DNA from: CAIVND01 sp035532075 | GTDB lineage: Bacteria; Actinomycetota; Acidimicrobiia; Acidimicrobiales; Bog-793 | Reading direction: 5' to 3' | Length of the DNA stretch: 7,819 nt | NCBI GenBank assembly: GCA_035532075.1 | Contig: DATKRV010000050.1 | Coordinates: 1 to 7,819, forward strand | Shown here: positions 1 through 6,588 of the stretch, in pieces | Position numbering within the stretch: the stretch's first letter is position 1 | Layout of the letters: the number at the start of each line of letters is the position of its first letter | Position numbers and translations under genes: made by a program | The notes under the pieces: model-generated | The model's database searches: none | Seen by the model: only the letters and a program-made list of their open reading frames with translations | What the model was told of the DNA's origin: nothing

Positions 1-34
1 TCCCCGTCATCAGCTTGGAGTACTCACGCCCCAT
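1..34 (-). CDS. 5' end of an unidentified downstream gene (partial)
   Basis: An ATG (34-32) overlaps the TAA of the MDMPI-family gene by one base (TAATG) and opens a frame that runs to the window edge without a stop. The visible product is MGREYSKLMTG. The same one-base TAATG overlap occurs at the HIT/MDMPI junction, so this is probably the next gene of the operon, translated by coupling because no clear ribosome binding site is visible. Eleven residues are too few to name a family. In many Actinobacteria thrS-HIT is followed by a CDP-alcohol phosphatidyltransferase, but nothing here proves that identity. Confidence 0.45.
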   Translation of the reverse strand, partial: MGREYSKLMTG

Positions 35-759
35 TAACACGGCAAACGCGTCCAATTCACCGCAACCGAACGATCTCCTGTCACCTGAAAGCAATTCAGA
101 TCAGCTCGATTCCAGACGAATTGAAAGAGACTTGAGGCCGATCCCACCAGAGCCACAGAGGCGGGCCCTCGGCCATCGCGAACGCGTAAACGGCCTCGTT
201 CGGCGCTGATCGTCCACGCAGAGTCTGCATCCGAACAGATAAGACAGATCGTCCCACCGAGCGAGACCGTGGGATTTTCGCGCAGATCGAGGCGAAGATG
301 CACCTCGAGGCGCTCATCAATGCCATCGAGGGAAAGATCGGAATCAATCGGTGTCGCATCGCCGCCAGCGAGCTGGGCATCGATGCGATGAATTGCCGTT
401 TCAAGAGCCATACGCCGAGCCACCCAGCCGCTGGTGTAATCCCCGCCAGACCAGTTCCAGCACGGTGCATCTTCCGACGCACTGGAAAGTTGGCGTGTCA
501 GCTCAAACTCAATCTGGTCAAACTCCATGTTGACGTCGCCATGTGCCATGAACGTCGGCACCGTCGTCTGCATCGTTTCATCTCCTGCAAGCAACTGAAT
601 AGACCAGAACCTGTAGACACCGGCGAGATGTTGCACGAGATCTCGCGTCTGCCAACCGGGACAAGTTGTGATACTCGCGAGGGGCGATTGCCGGGATGCT
701 TCGCTAAAGAGCGCTCCCTCTTGTCCAAGAGACTCAAGATAGCGAGAGTACGAAAGCAT
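34..759 (-). CDS. Mycothiol-dependent maleylpyruvate isomerase (MDMPI) family protein
   Basis: A 241-residue protein of the DinB/MDMPI superfamily. The N-terminal four-helix domain has the family signature CPGWQTRDLVQHLAG (His44), followed by ALETAIHRIDA with Glu120 and His124. The H...ExxxH set matches the metal ligands known for mycothiol-dependent maleylpyruvate isomerase. The last roughly 100 residues fit the MDMPI C-terminal domain. Family members are thiol-S-transferases or isomerases that use mycothiol as cofactor; the substrate here is unknown, and most paralogues are not true maleylpyruvate isomerases. I chose ATG 759-757 because it overlaps the HIT stop (TAATG). A longer frame reaches position 864, but its extra 35 residues only shadow the HIT gene. 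No good Shine-Dalgarno is visible, so translation probably depends on coupling. The presence of mshC in the same window supports a mycothiol-making host. Confidence 0.82.
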   Translation of the reverse strand: MLSYSRYLESLGQEGALFSEASRQSPLASITTCPGWQTRDLVQHLAGVYRFWSIQLLAGDETMQTTVPTFMAHGDVNMEFDQIEFELTRQLSSASEDAPCWNWSGGDYTSGWVARRMALETAIHRIDAQLAGGDATPIDSDLSLDGIDERLEVHLRLDLRENPTVSLGGTICLICSDADSAWTISAERGRLRVRDGRGPASVALVGSASSLFQFVWNRADLNCFQVTGDRSVAVNWTRLPC

Positions 760-1322
760 TAGCTGGGCCAGGCAGCTCGGACTTTGAGCCAAGAGTCCGA
801 TAAGGCCTCCGGCATGACGCGTGTTGAGGCAACGGTGGTCATGAAGTTGGTATCTCCGAGCCATCTCGGAAGGACGTGCACGTGAAGGTGCCGCGGAATT
901 CCTGCTCCCGCTGCACGACCAAAGTTCGCGCCCATGTTCATACCGTCAGCGTGGTAGGCATCCTCGAGCGCCAGCATCGCGAGTCGGGTTGCGTCAAACA
1001 GTTCCGTGTATTCATCTCCGGTAAGTTCCGAGATGTCGCCAACGTGCCTGTTTGGCATGACCAGCAGGTGTCCGGAAGCGTAGGGATACGCGTTGAGTAC
1101 CGCAAAAGTTGACTCACCACGATAAAGCACATACAGCTCCTCGTCGGGGACCGCTGACGTTGCAATGGCACAGAAGACACAATCGCTGGGTTCTTCTTCA
1201 TCTATTGGATATCCAGAGTGCGACGCTGTGGCGAGGGTATCGACCGGTGGATACTCGACCCCGTCAGAGACGGAGGCGACGTAGCCAGCGCGCCAACCGG
1301 CCCAGAGATGGTCAAGACTCAT
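759..1322 (-). CDS. HIT-family nucleotide hydrolase/transferase
   Basis: A 187-residue histidine triad protein. The triad lies at residues 145-151 (HLHVHVL), with His147 the expected nucleophile that forms a nucleotidyl-enzyme intermediate. A CxxC pair (Cys48, Cys51, CVFC) plus upstream and downstream His residues would form the structural zinc site typical of this branch. The N-terminus (DHLWAGWRAGYV) matches the opening of the actinobacterial Ap4A-phosphorylase-like HIT proteins commonly encoded next to thrS. Such enzymes cleave or phosphorolyse dinucleoside polyphosphates such as Ap4A, which aminoacyl-tRNA synthetases make as by-products; this gives a plausible link to the neighbour, though the substrate is not shown by sequence. 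The ATG overlaps the thrS stop as ATGA, and GGAG lies five bases upstream of it. Function is confident at family level only. Confidence 0.9.
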   Translation of the reverse strand: MSLDHLWAGWRAGYVASVSDGVEYPPVDTLATASHSGYPIDEEEPSDCVFCAIATSAVPDEELYVLYRGESTFAVLNAYPYASGHLLVMPNRHVGDISELTGDEYTELFDATRLAMLALEDAYHADGMNMGANFGRAAGAGIPRHLHVHVLPRWLGDTNFMTTVASTRVMPEALSDSWLKVRAAWPS

Positions 1323-3322
1323 CCGAACTCCGGTGCATTCTTCATCGCGATCTCTCCCAGCACAAGGTCGACGAAGTCATCCAACGGAACCCCTCGCTCG
1401 GGCTCTTGTGATCCTCGTGCATTGATACCCACCGTCTGATTCTCTACGTCGCTCTGGCCCACCACAAGTACATATGGAACCTTGTCTAATTTTGCCCTAC
1501 GCACACGCGCTCCGAGAGGCTCGTCTGCTCTCTCAAAATCAACGCGAATCGATCTCGCGGCAAGTTTTGATCTCACCTCCTGGGCGTACGCGTCATGATC
1601 CTCGCGTACAGAAAGCACCCTCACCTGAACAGGTGACAACCACGTTGGAAGATTTCCCGAATAATGCTCGAGAAGTATCCCGAAGAATCGCTCCACCGAT
1701 CCGAACAGCGCGCGATGGATCATGTTTGGCCGATGACGCTGACCATCTTGACCGATGAACGAAAGATCAAACAGCTGCGGAAGCTGAAAGTCCACCTGGA
1801 GGGTGGAGAGCTGCCATCTCCGCCCGATTGCATCGCGAAGATGCACGTCGATCTTTGGCGCATAAAAGGCGCCCTCTCCCTCGGCTACCACAAAAGACAG
1901 ACCCGAGGACTCGAGTGCAAAACGAAGAGCCCGAGTTGCCTCATCCCATTCATGCTCATCACCGACAAACTTCTCAGGACGTGTAGCGAGCTCGGCCTCG
2001 AAGTCGGTCAATCCGAAGGCGCGAAGCACGTCAAGCACGAAGGTAAGGAGAGTTCGAAGCTCCTCCGCGAGTTGGTCGGGTGCACAAAAAATATGCGAGT
2101 CATCTTGGGTGATCCCACGTACCCGTGTCAGACCATGAAGCACGCCGGATCGCTCGAACCGATAGACGGTTCCGAACTCAAAATAGCGAATTGGAAGTTC
2201 ACGATAGGAACGCTGCTTGTCCTTGTAGATCAGGATGTGCATAGGGCAATTCATCGGCTTCGGATAGTAGGTGACGCCCTCCATCTCCATCGGTGGGTAC
2301 ATACCATCCGCATACCACTGGAGGTGTCCGGAGATCTCATACAGTGTCGATTTCGCAATGTGCGGTGTCCACACCTGCAAGTAGCCGTGAGAGCGATGCA
2401 TCTCGAGGGAATAGTCCTCCATCGTCTGGCGGATCAACGCGCCCTTCGGATGGAACACCGGGAGTCCTCCCCCGATCTCGGGCGGAAAATGAAAGAGGTC
2501 GAGATCTGCGCCAAGCTTGCGATGATCACGCTTTTCTGCCTCGATCAACCGATTGAGATGTTCTTCGAGCGCGCTCGCAGATTCAAATGCAGTGCCGTAG
2601 ATGCGCTGCAACTGTGGACGGTGTTCGTCTCCGCGCCAGTATGCCCCGGCCACCCGGGTCAACTTGAAATGCCCGAGTCGTCCTGTTGAAGGTACGTGCG
2701 GACCGCGACACAGGTCAACAAATGATTCACCGTTGCGATAGGCGCTTACCGCGGATCCGGCTTGCTCGATTTCCAAAGCGAACTCGTCGTCAACCCCTGC
2801 TTCGATGCTACGCACTCGCTCAATAATCTCAACCTTATAAGGTTGGTCAGAAAACAGACCAAGCCCGTCCTCGTACGAGAGTTCTACACGCAGGAATTTT
2901 TGATCTTCAAAAATTATCTTGCGCATCGCTTCCTCTATCCGGAGAAGGTCATCGTCACTGAACCGCTGACCGTCGGGCAGATCAAAGTCGTAATAGAACC
3001 CGTCGGCGATAGAGGGGCCGATCGCGAACTTTGTACCAGGCCAGAGTGAGGTAACGGCCTGAGCGAGCACGTGGGACGTGGAGTGTCGCAGTACCTGGCG
3101 ACCCTGGTCAGTGGTGTTTGTGATGATCCGGACTACATCCCCACCTGAAAGCCTGTGGCTGAGGTCATATTCGTGGCCACCGACCTCAATCGCAACCGCA
3201 TCCTTTGCCAATCTGCTTCCGATCGAGAGAGCGAGATCGAATCCGGTCGAACCTTCCGGAACGACACGCTGGCTCCCGTCGGGCAGGACAACAGCGATAT
3301 CCATGGATGCTTCGTTAGACAC
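1319..3322 (-). CDS. thrS: Threonyl-tRNA synthetase
   Basis: A 667-residue class II enzyme that charges tRNA-Thr in the cytoplasm. Domains in order: TGS (about 7-67); editing domain with HSTSH (80-84) and CRGPH (205-209), which together form the HxxxH/CxxxH site that removes mischarged Ser-tRNA; catalytic core with motif 2 around YFEFGTVYRFERSG and motif 3 around HRALFGSVERFFG; C-terminal anticodon-binding domain. Cys359 (MNCPMHIL) and His410 (TQDDSHIF) are zinc ligands whose 51-residue spacing equals that of the E. coli enzyme. A stretch before CRGPH is longer than in E. coli, as is usual in Actinobacteria. I chose GTG 3322 because AAGGAG (3338-3333) sits ten bases upstream. TTG 3352 and ATG 3304 are in frame but lack as good a site. 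The stop overlaps the HIT start (ATGA). Confidence 0.97.
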   Translation of the reverse strand: MSNEASMDIAVVLPDGSQRVVPEGSTGFDLALSIGSRLAKDAVAIEVGGHEYDLSHRLSGGDVVRIITNTTDQGRQVLRHSTSHVLAQAVTSLWPGTKFAIGPSIADGFYYDFDLPDGQRFSDDDLLRIEEAMRKIIFEDQKFLRVELSYEDGLGLFSDQPYKVEIIERVRSIEAGVDDEFALEIEQAGSAVSAYRNGESFVDLCRGPHVPSTGRLGHFKLTRVAGAYWRGDEHRPQLQRIYGTAFESASALEEHLNRLIEAEKRDHRKLGADLDLFHFPPEIGGGLPVFHPKGALIRQTMEDYSLEMHRSHGYLQVWTPHIAKSTLYEISGHLQWYADGMYPPMEMEGVTYYPKPMNCPMHILIYKDKQRSYRELPIRYFEFGTVYRFERSGVLHGLTRVRGITQDDSHIFCAPDQLAEELRTLLTFVLDVLRAFGLTDFEAELATRPEKFVGDEHEWDEATRALRFALESSGLSFVVAEGEGAFYAPKIDVHLRDAIGRRWQLSTLQVDFQLPQLFDLSFIGQDGQRHRPNMIHRALFGSVERFFGILLEHYSGNLPTWLSPVQVRVLSVREDHDAYAQEVRSKLAARSIRVDFERADEPLGARVRRAKLDKVPYVLVVGQSDVENQTVGINARGSQEPERGVPLDDFVDLVLGEIAMKNAPEFG

Positions 3323-3400
3323 TTGTTGCCGGCTCCTTGGTTTCTCGGACAATTCTGAACGAGATAATTGAGATTAGAGCCTAATAGAGGTGATTTCTCC
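3323..3400 (-). promoter_or_regulatory. AT-rich leader between mshC and thrS
   Basis: This is the widest gap in the minus-strand gene run and is locally AT-rich, so it may carry an internal promoter or leader for thrS. It contains a 5-bp inverted repeat (ATTAG-AGC-CTAAT, 3373-3385) and the thrS ribosome binding site (AAGGAG, 3338-3333). A second small inverted repeat (TCTCC/GGAGA, 3396-3408) spans the mshC stop codon but has no U-tract, so it is not a convincing terminator. I see no T-box specifier structure and no strong -35/-10 pair. Confidence 0.25.
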
Positions 3401-4519
3401 CTAGGAGAGCGTGGAGACTCCGAGTAGCTCCGCGGCGACAGAGACACCGTGCCCTGCAGCTACGGCCTCATCGATCTCTGCGAGCGCCGCAGGGGTATCG
3501 AGGTCATTGTCGAGACAGCCACGCACCGCTTCAACAGATCGATCGCCCGGACCAGTCGAGCGCCACCTGGCAAGCTGTGACTCCGCATCGGCAAGAAGAT
3601 CATCGCTCCATTCAAACGAGCTGCGATAGTGCTGGGATAGCAGAGCAAGACGAATTGCATCTGGTTCGTGGCACTCGAGAAGGTCGTTGACAAAAACGAG
3701 GTTCCCGAGCGACTTCGACATTTTCTCTCCGCCGAGTCGCACCATGCCGACGTGCATCCAGTGACGGACGAATTGCTTTCCCGTCACGCTTTCGGACTGT
3801 GCGGCCTCACACTCGTGATGTGGATAGATGAGATCCGCTCCCCCGCCATGAAGATCGATTGATGGACCGAGATCACGCATCGCCAGAGCAGAGCACTCGA
3901 TGTGCCAGCCTGGTCGCCCCCCACCCCATCGGGATTCCCAGCTTGGCTCATCCTCAAGGGACGGCTGCCAAAGAACAAAGTCAAGCGGATCTCGCTTGTT
4001 TGGATCGGTTACATTGCCCCCGCGCTCCTCGGAGAGCACGAGCATGGTCTCTCGATCAAAGTGACTGATCTCACCGAAACGGGAATATGTTGAGACATCG
4101 AAATACACTGCTCCTCCCGATTGGTATGCATGGCCGCTTTCTAGCAAGCTTCCGATGCACTTCAATATCTCTGATATCGCGGAGGTCGCCCGCGGCTCGG
4201 AATAGGAGGGAAGAAATTTCATCGCCGCCATACTCCCGTCGAACTTGAGGGTCTCTTCCGCAGCCAGATCGAGGTAATAAACGCCGAGCTGGCGAGCCTT
4301 TCGCAACAGGTCATCGTCGACATCGGTCACATTCCGTACGCAGCGGGTTTCGTGCCCAAGGTCTCGGAGTCGACGTTGCAAGACATCGTAGGCAAGATAC
4401 GTCGCAACATGACCAATGTGTGCAGAATCATATGGCGTGATGCCACAGGTGTACATGGTGACAAGATGGTCTGGCGTAAACGGGACAACCGCCTGTTTGG
4501 CGGTGTCATAGATGTTCAT
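3401..4519 (-). CDS. mshC: Cysteine:GlcN-Ins ligase, mycothiol biosynthesis (MshC-like)
   Basis: A 372-residue class I synthetase-fold protein. MshC joins cysteine to glucosaminyl-inositol using ATP, the penultimate chemical step to mycothiol. The nucleotide-binding HIGH motif is at 34-37 in CGITPYDSAHIGH. The CGITPYD form is typical of MshC; cysteinyl-tRNA synthetase usually has CGPTVYD. Zinc ligands are probably Cys25, Cys209 (GWHIECSA) and the HH at 234-235 (GGGADLIYPHHE). GEKMSKS carries KMSKS at 266-270. The protein is shorter than common MshC (about 410 residues), lacking part of the N- and C-terminal extensions, and it is much shorter than full CysS. I chose ATG 4519; GTG 4525 is equally possible, and the frame continues to 4702 only over the preceding gene. 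It starts 13 bases after the F420 reductase stop, so co-transcription is likely. A diverged CysS is the main alternative. Confidence 0.83.
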   Translation of the reverse strand: MNIYDTAKQAVVPFTPDHLVTMYTCGITPYDSAHIGHVATYLAYDVLQRRLRDLGHETRCVRNVTDVDDDLLRKARQLGVYYLDLAAEETLKFDGSMAAMKFLPSYSEPRATSAISEILKCIGSLLESGHAYQSGGAVYFDVSTYSRFGEISHFDRETMLVLSEERGGNVTDPNKRDPLDFVLWQPSLEDEPSWESRWGGGRPGWHIECSALAMRDLGPSIDLHGGGADLIYPHHECEAAQSESVTGKQFVRHWMHVGMVRLGGEKMSKSLGNLVFVNDLLECHEPDAIRLALLSQHYRSSFEWSDDLLADAESQLARWRSTGPGDRSVEAVRGCLDNDLDTPAALAEIDEAVAAGHGVSVAAELLGVSTLS

Positions 4520-4532
4520 GGTCACTTTTGGA

Positions 4533-5195
4533 CTATCCGTTCTCGTCAAAACCAGTAAGTCGCATTGAGACGTGCGCCTTGTAACGCACATTGATATTGA
4601 GCAACACTGCCGTAAGTGCCTCCACCGCGTTCGCGGACGCGAGAGAACCACAAAAGACCGCATGTAGCCCTTCGATACTCGTGACGAGCGCCTTGGTCTC
4701 AAGGAACCCGCGCTCGGAATCGCTACAGATCATCACATGGGCGTCGAGCGGCTTGTTAATCCCGGCAAGATCGCGCGCTGGCACATGTTGGAACCCTGTG
4801 GTCACAAACGTCTCAGGGAGCACGCTCTGGAGGGAGGCAGCAATCGAACCACGCGAGGAGATAACCGCCTGGAACTCGTCACCAACCCGGGCAAGCGCGC
4901 TGACCATTGAGACGAGAACTTTTTCTCGTAGCGGCTCGGAGAGGTCCGTAGCGGTGGCAACTGCGCCCTCCCAGGGAGTCGCAAGGACCACGATCTCGCT
5001 CAATGCCGCCTCATTATTTGATCCAGAATGCAAAAAATTCGATCTTTCATCCAGTGACCGTCGGAGCTCGTTCGCAGCAGTGCTCGATCTTGCTCGGTCC
5101 CGGGAGCCAATCACAACATTATGGCCAACAGAGGCGAGCCGGAGCGCAAGCGCTCGACCCGCCGGTCCCGTCCCACCAATTATCCCTACGTTCAT
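4533..5195 (-). CDS. npdG: F420-dependent NADP oxidoreductase (NADPH:F420 reductase)
   Basis: A 220-residue protein that matches the Fno/NpdG family, which transfers hydride between NADPH and the deazaflavin coenzyme F420. The N-terminal Rossmann fold has GIIGGTGPAGRALA (residues 4-17) and then GSRDRA, where Ser31/Arg32 would bind the 2'-phosphate of NADP. Further family features are VLATPWEG, RGSIAASLQSVLPE, FQHVPARDL and the C-terminal LLNINVRYK. Length is normal. ATG 5195 is preferred on family alignment; an in-frame TTG at 5201 adds two residues, and neither has a clear ribosome binding site. It lies 39 bases after the peroxiredoxin and just before mshC. The gene implies that the host uses F420, as many Actinobacteria do. 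Confidence 0.88.
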   Translation of the reverse strand: MNVGIIGGTGPAGRALALRLASVGHNVVIGSRDRARSSTAANELRRSLDERSNFLHSGSNNEAALSEIVVLATPWEGAVATATDLSEPLREKVLVSMVSALARVGDEFQAVISSRGSIAASLQSVLPETFVTTGFQHVPARDLAGINKPLDAHVMICSDSERGFLETKALVTSIEGLHAVFCGSLASANAVEALTAVLLNINVRYKAHVSMRLTGFDENG

Positions 5196-5234
5196 CGCCA
5201 ACAGCGCCAGACAATAGTCATCTTCGTTGGCGCG

Positions 5235-5696
5235 TTACTTGACGCTCACGAGTTTGCGGAGCAGGTCAAGCGCCCGGTCGGCATGCGAATTCATTCGCAC
5301 CTCGCTCTTCATTATCCCAACGACACGCCCATCTCCGCCAATCACAAAGGTCCTGCGCTTCACTGGCAAAAGAGCGAACGATCGACTGACGCGAAACTGC
5401 TCAGCGACGATTCCACGTGAATCGGAGAGCAATGAATAATCGAAACCTTGAAGGTCGGAGAACTTCCGCTGCTTGCCCACTGCGTCTCGGCTGATTCCAA
5501 TTCTCTGCGCGCCAAGAGCCTCGAACTCGCCCTTCAATTCCCGAAAGTGGCTGCATTCGATTGTGCAGCCCTTGGTCATCGCGGCCGGATAAAAGAACAG
5601 GACCACCGGTCCCCGTTCGAGGTATCGGTAGAGCGACTGAGCATCTCCGAACTGATCGGGAAGAGAAAAGTCAGCTACAAGGTCGCCGTTTTGCAT
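5235..5696 (-). CDS. bcp: Thiol peroxiredoxin, PrxQ/Bcp type
   Basis: A 153-residue AhpC/TSA-fold protein that reduces hydrogen peroxide or organic hydroperoxides using thiol reductants. The start (DFSLPDQFGD) and the active-site block FFYPAAMTKGCTIEC fit PrxQ/Bcp. Cys44 in the TxxC context is the peroxidatic cysteine. Cys48 could be the resolving cysteine, but it lies four residues on, where classical two-Cys PrxQ proteins have five. The later SRSFALLPVKRRTFVI matches the usual region before the C-terminal helices. Length is normal. ATG 5696 starts the protein at the expected place; only a G-rich stretch sits directly before it, so the ribosome binding site is weak. It is the first gene of the minus-strand run, so its upstream region should hold the main promoter, but I could not pick a convincing -35/-10 pair. 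Confidence 0.9.
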   Translation of the reverse strand: MQNGDLVADFSLPDQFGDAQSLYRYLERGPVVLFFYPAAMTKGCTIECSHFRELKGEFEALGAQRIGISRDAVGKQRKFSDLQGFDYSLLSDSRGIVAEQFRVSRSFALLPVKRRTFVIGGDGRVVGIMKSEVRMNSHADRALDLLRKLVSVK

Positions 5697-5720
5697 CCCC
5701 TGAGCCTATGTCGCAATATC

Positions 5721-5993
5721 CGAGAACGTGCCGTTTCGCGCGTGGTGATTCCATTCATGGACGCATGAAGGCGGGAGGATACGAGAATCCGTTCGCGCGA
5801 TCTCGGACGGAAAGGAGCGGTATCTCGCCCGGATACATCTCGGTCAGGCTTTCGGCAGTGTCTTTCGCGTCATTGCCGACAAGAGCAGCGGAGTGGTTCT
5901 GGTGCATAGCGCGAAAGGCGGTGTCTATCGCTGCGGCTCGACCCCAATCCAAATTGAGCCCACGACTCGCGCCCAGCGATGATCAACGGTCAG
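5721..5993 (+). pseudogene. Possible decayed tyrosine phosphatase (PtpB/Y_phosphatase3-like) fragment
   Basis: No intact gene fits this gap, but conceptual translation across plus-strand frames gives a phosphatase-like order. First comes RVVIPFMDA (ending about 5765), like the conserved IPF-D strand. Then, after a frame change, YLARIHLGQAFGSVFRVIAD (from 5821) is followed by VVLVHSAKGG (about 5893-5922), which resembles the helix and strand leading into the HCxxGKDRTG P-loop. The nucleophilic Cys is replaced by Ser, and the KDRT segment appears deleted. One more frame change gives VSIAAA and later APSDDQ, as expected after a P-loop. The conserved frame has no start codon and is closed upstream by TGA 5746-5748. 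The N-terminal portion is absent, since that area is the peroxiredoxin gene. I infer a frameshifted remnant; recognition is by eye and chance resemblance is possible. Confidence 0.38.
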
Positions 5994-6021
5994 ACAAGAG
6001 GCAAATATGAATCATTACTGG

Positions 6022-6049
6022 TTTCAATGCGCGACCGATCCGATAAATC
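6022..6049 (+). promoter_or_regulatory. Candidate promoter upstream of arfB
   Basis: TTTCAA (6022-6027) and TAAATC (6044-6049) are separated by 16 bases and lie about 37 bases upstream of the arfB ATG, in a locally AT-rich patch. The match to a sigma70-like consensus is weak, so this is only the best candidate in the gap. Confidence 0.22.
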
Positions 6050-6085
6050 TTGCGCAAGGTAGAGTGCAAAGAGGAGCCGTTTGCC

Positions 6086-6499
6086 ATGACCGCCAATCCG
6101 TTGACCATCAATGACCATCTCGAGATTCCCTACGAGGAGATCTCCTGGCGCTTCACCGGAAGTGGTGGTCCGGGTGGCCAACACGCAAACACCACCAACA
6201 CCCGCGTCGAAGCGATCTTTTCCATCCGCGATTCTCCCTCGCTTGACGACCTCGAACGAGAACGACTCGAGCATCGCTTCGGTCCCTCACTTCGCATCGT
6301 GGTATCAAAAGAACGGTCACAACTACGAAACCGCGAGATTGCTGTTGAACTTCTCACCGCGCGCCTGCGGGATGCCCTGATCGTCAAGAGGCCGAGGAGG
6401 CCGACCCGACCGACGCTTGGCTCCGTAGAGCGCCGACTCGAAGAGAAAAGGAGTGTTGCGAGAAAGAAACAGCAGCGCTCTCGTCGTGACGAGGAATAG
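6086..6499 (+). CDS. arfB: Alternative ribosome-rescue factor ArfB (peptidyl-tRNA hydrolase)
   Basis: A 137-residue member of the ArfB/YaeJ/ICT1 family. It hydrolyses peptidyl-tRNA on ribosomes stalled at the end of non-stop mRNA. The catalytic GGQ lies in GSGGPGGQHANTTNTRVE (about residues 26-43), the release-factor signature. There is no codon-recognition domain, which separates it from RF1/RF2. The C-terminus is strongly basic (KRPRRPTRPT, then RRLEEKRSVARKKQQRSRR), matching the tail that inserts into the empty mRNA channel. Length is typical. ATG 6086 is chosen because GAGGAG (6071-6076) lies nine bases upstream and because the N-terminus then begins just before the conserved fold; an in-frame upstream start at 6050 is less likely. 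It is divergent from the peroxiredoxin operon and followed after 89 bases by a small gene on the same strand. Confidence 0.93.
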   Translation: MTANPLTINDHLEIPYEEISWRFTGSGGPGGQHANTTNTRVEAIFSIRDSPSLDDLERERLEHRFGPSLRIVVSKERSQLRNREIAVELLTARLRDALIVKRPRRPTRPTLGSVERRLEEKRSVARKKQQRSRRDEE

Positions 6500-6588
6500 A
6501 CTCTCGAGCTCGGTCCGATGGATACTTCGTTAGACTTGCCTCCAGACACAACGGAGATTCACTTGCAGTGAAAGAGGAAGGATACTCA

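Noticed and set aside
760..864. N-terminal extension of the MDMPI protein to 864
   Set aside because: It lies inside the HIT gene in another frame, and the family fold begins just after the ATG at 759.
1664..2689. A 341-codon plus-strand open frame
   Set aside because: It is entirely antisense to the well-supported thrS gene, has no recognisable motifs and is rich in low-likelihood residue runs; it is a shadow of thrS codon bias.
3373..3408. Terminator between mshC and thrS
   Set aside because: The inverted repeats are only five base pairs and no T-tract follows on the minus strand.
4520..4702. N-terminal extension of MshC to 4702
   Set aside because: The additional 61 residues overlap the end of the F420 reductase gene, are unlike MshC and would begin well inside a confident gene.
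4591..5217. A 208-codon plus-strand open frame
   Set aside because: It is antisense to the F420 reductase gene, which has a full set of family motifs.
5755..5952. A 65-codon minus-strand open frame in the gap upstream of the peroxiredoxin
   Set aside because: It begins at TTG without a ribosome binding site and shows no known motif, and the opposite strand carries the phosphatase-like signature that better explains the open reading.
6130..6549. A 139-codon minus-strand open frame opposite arfB
   Set aside because: It is a Ser/Arg-rich antisense shadow of arfB with no domain signature.
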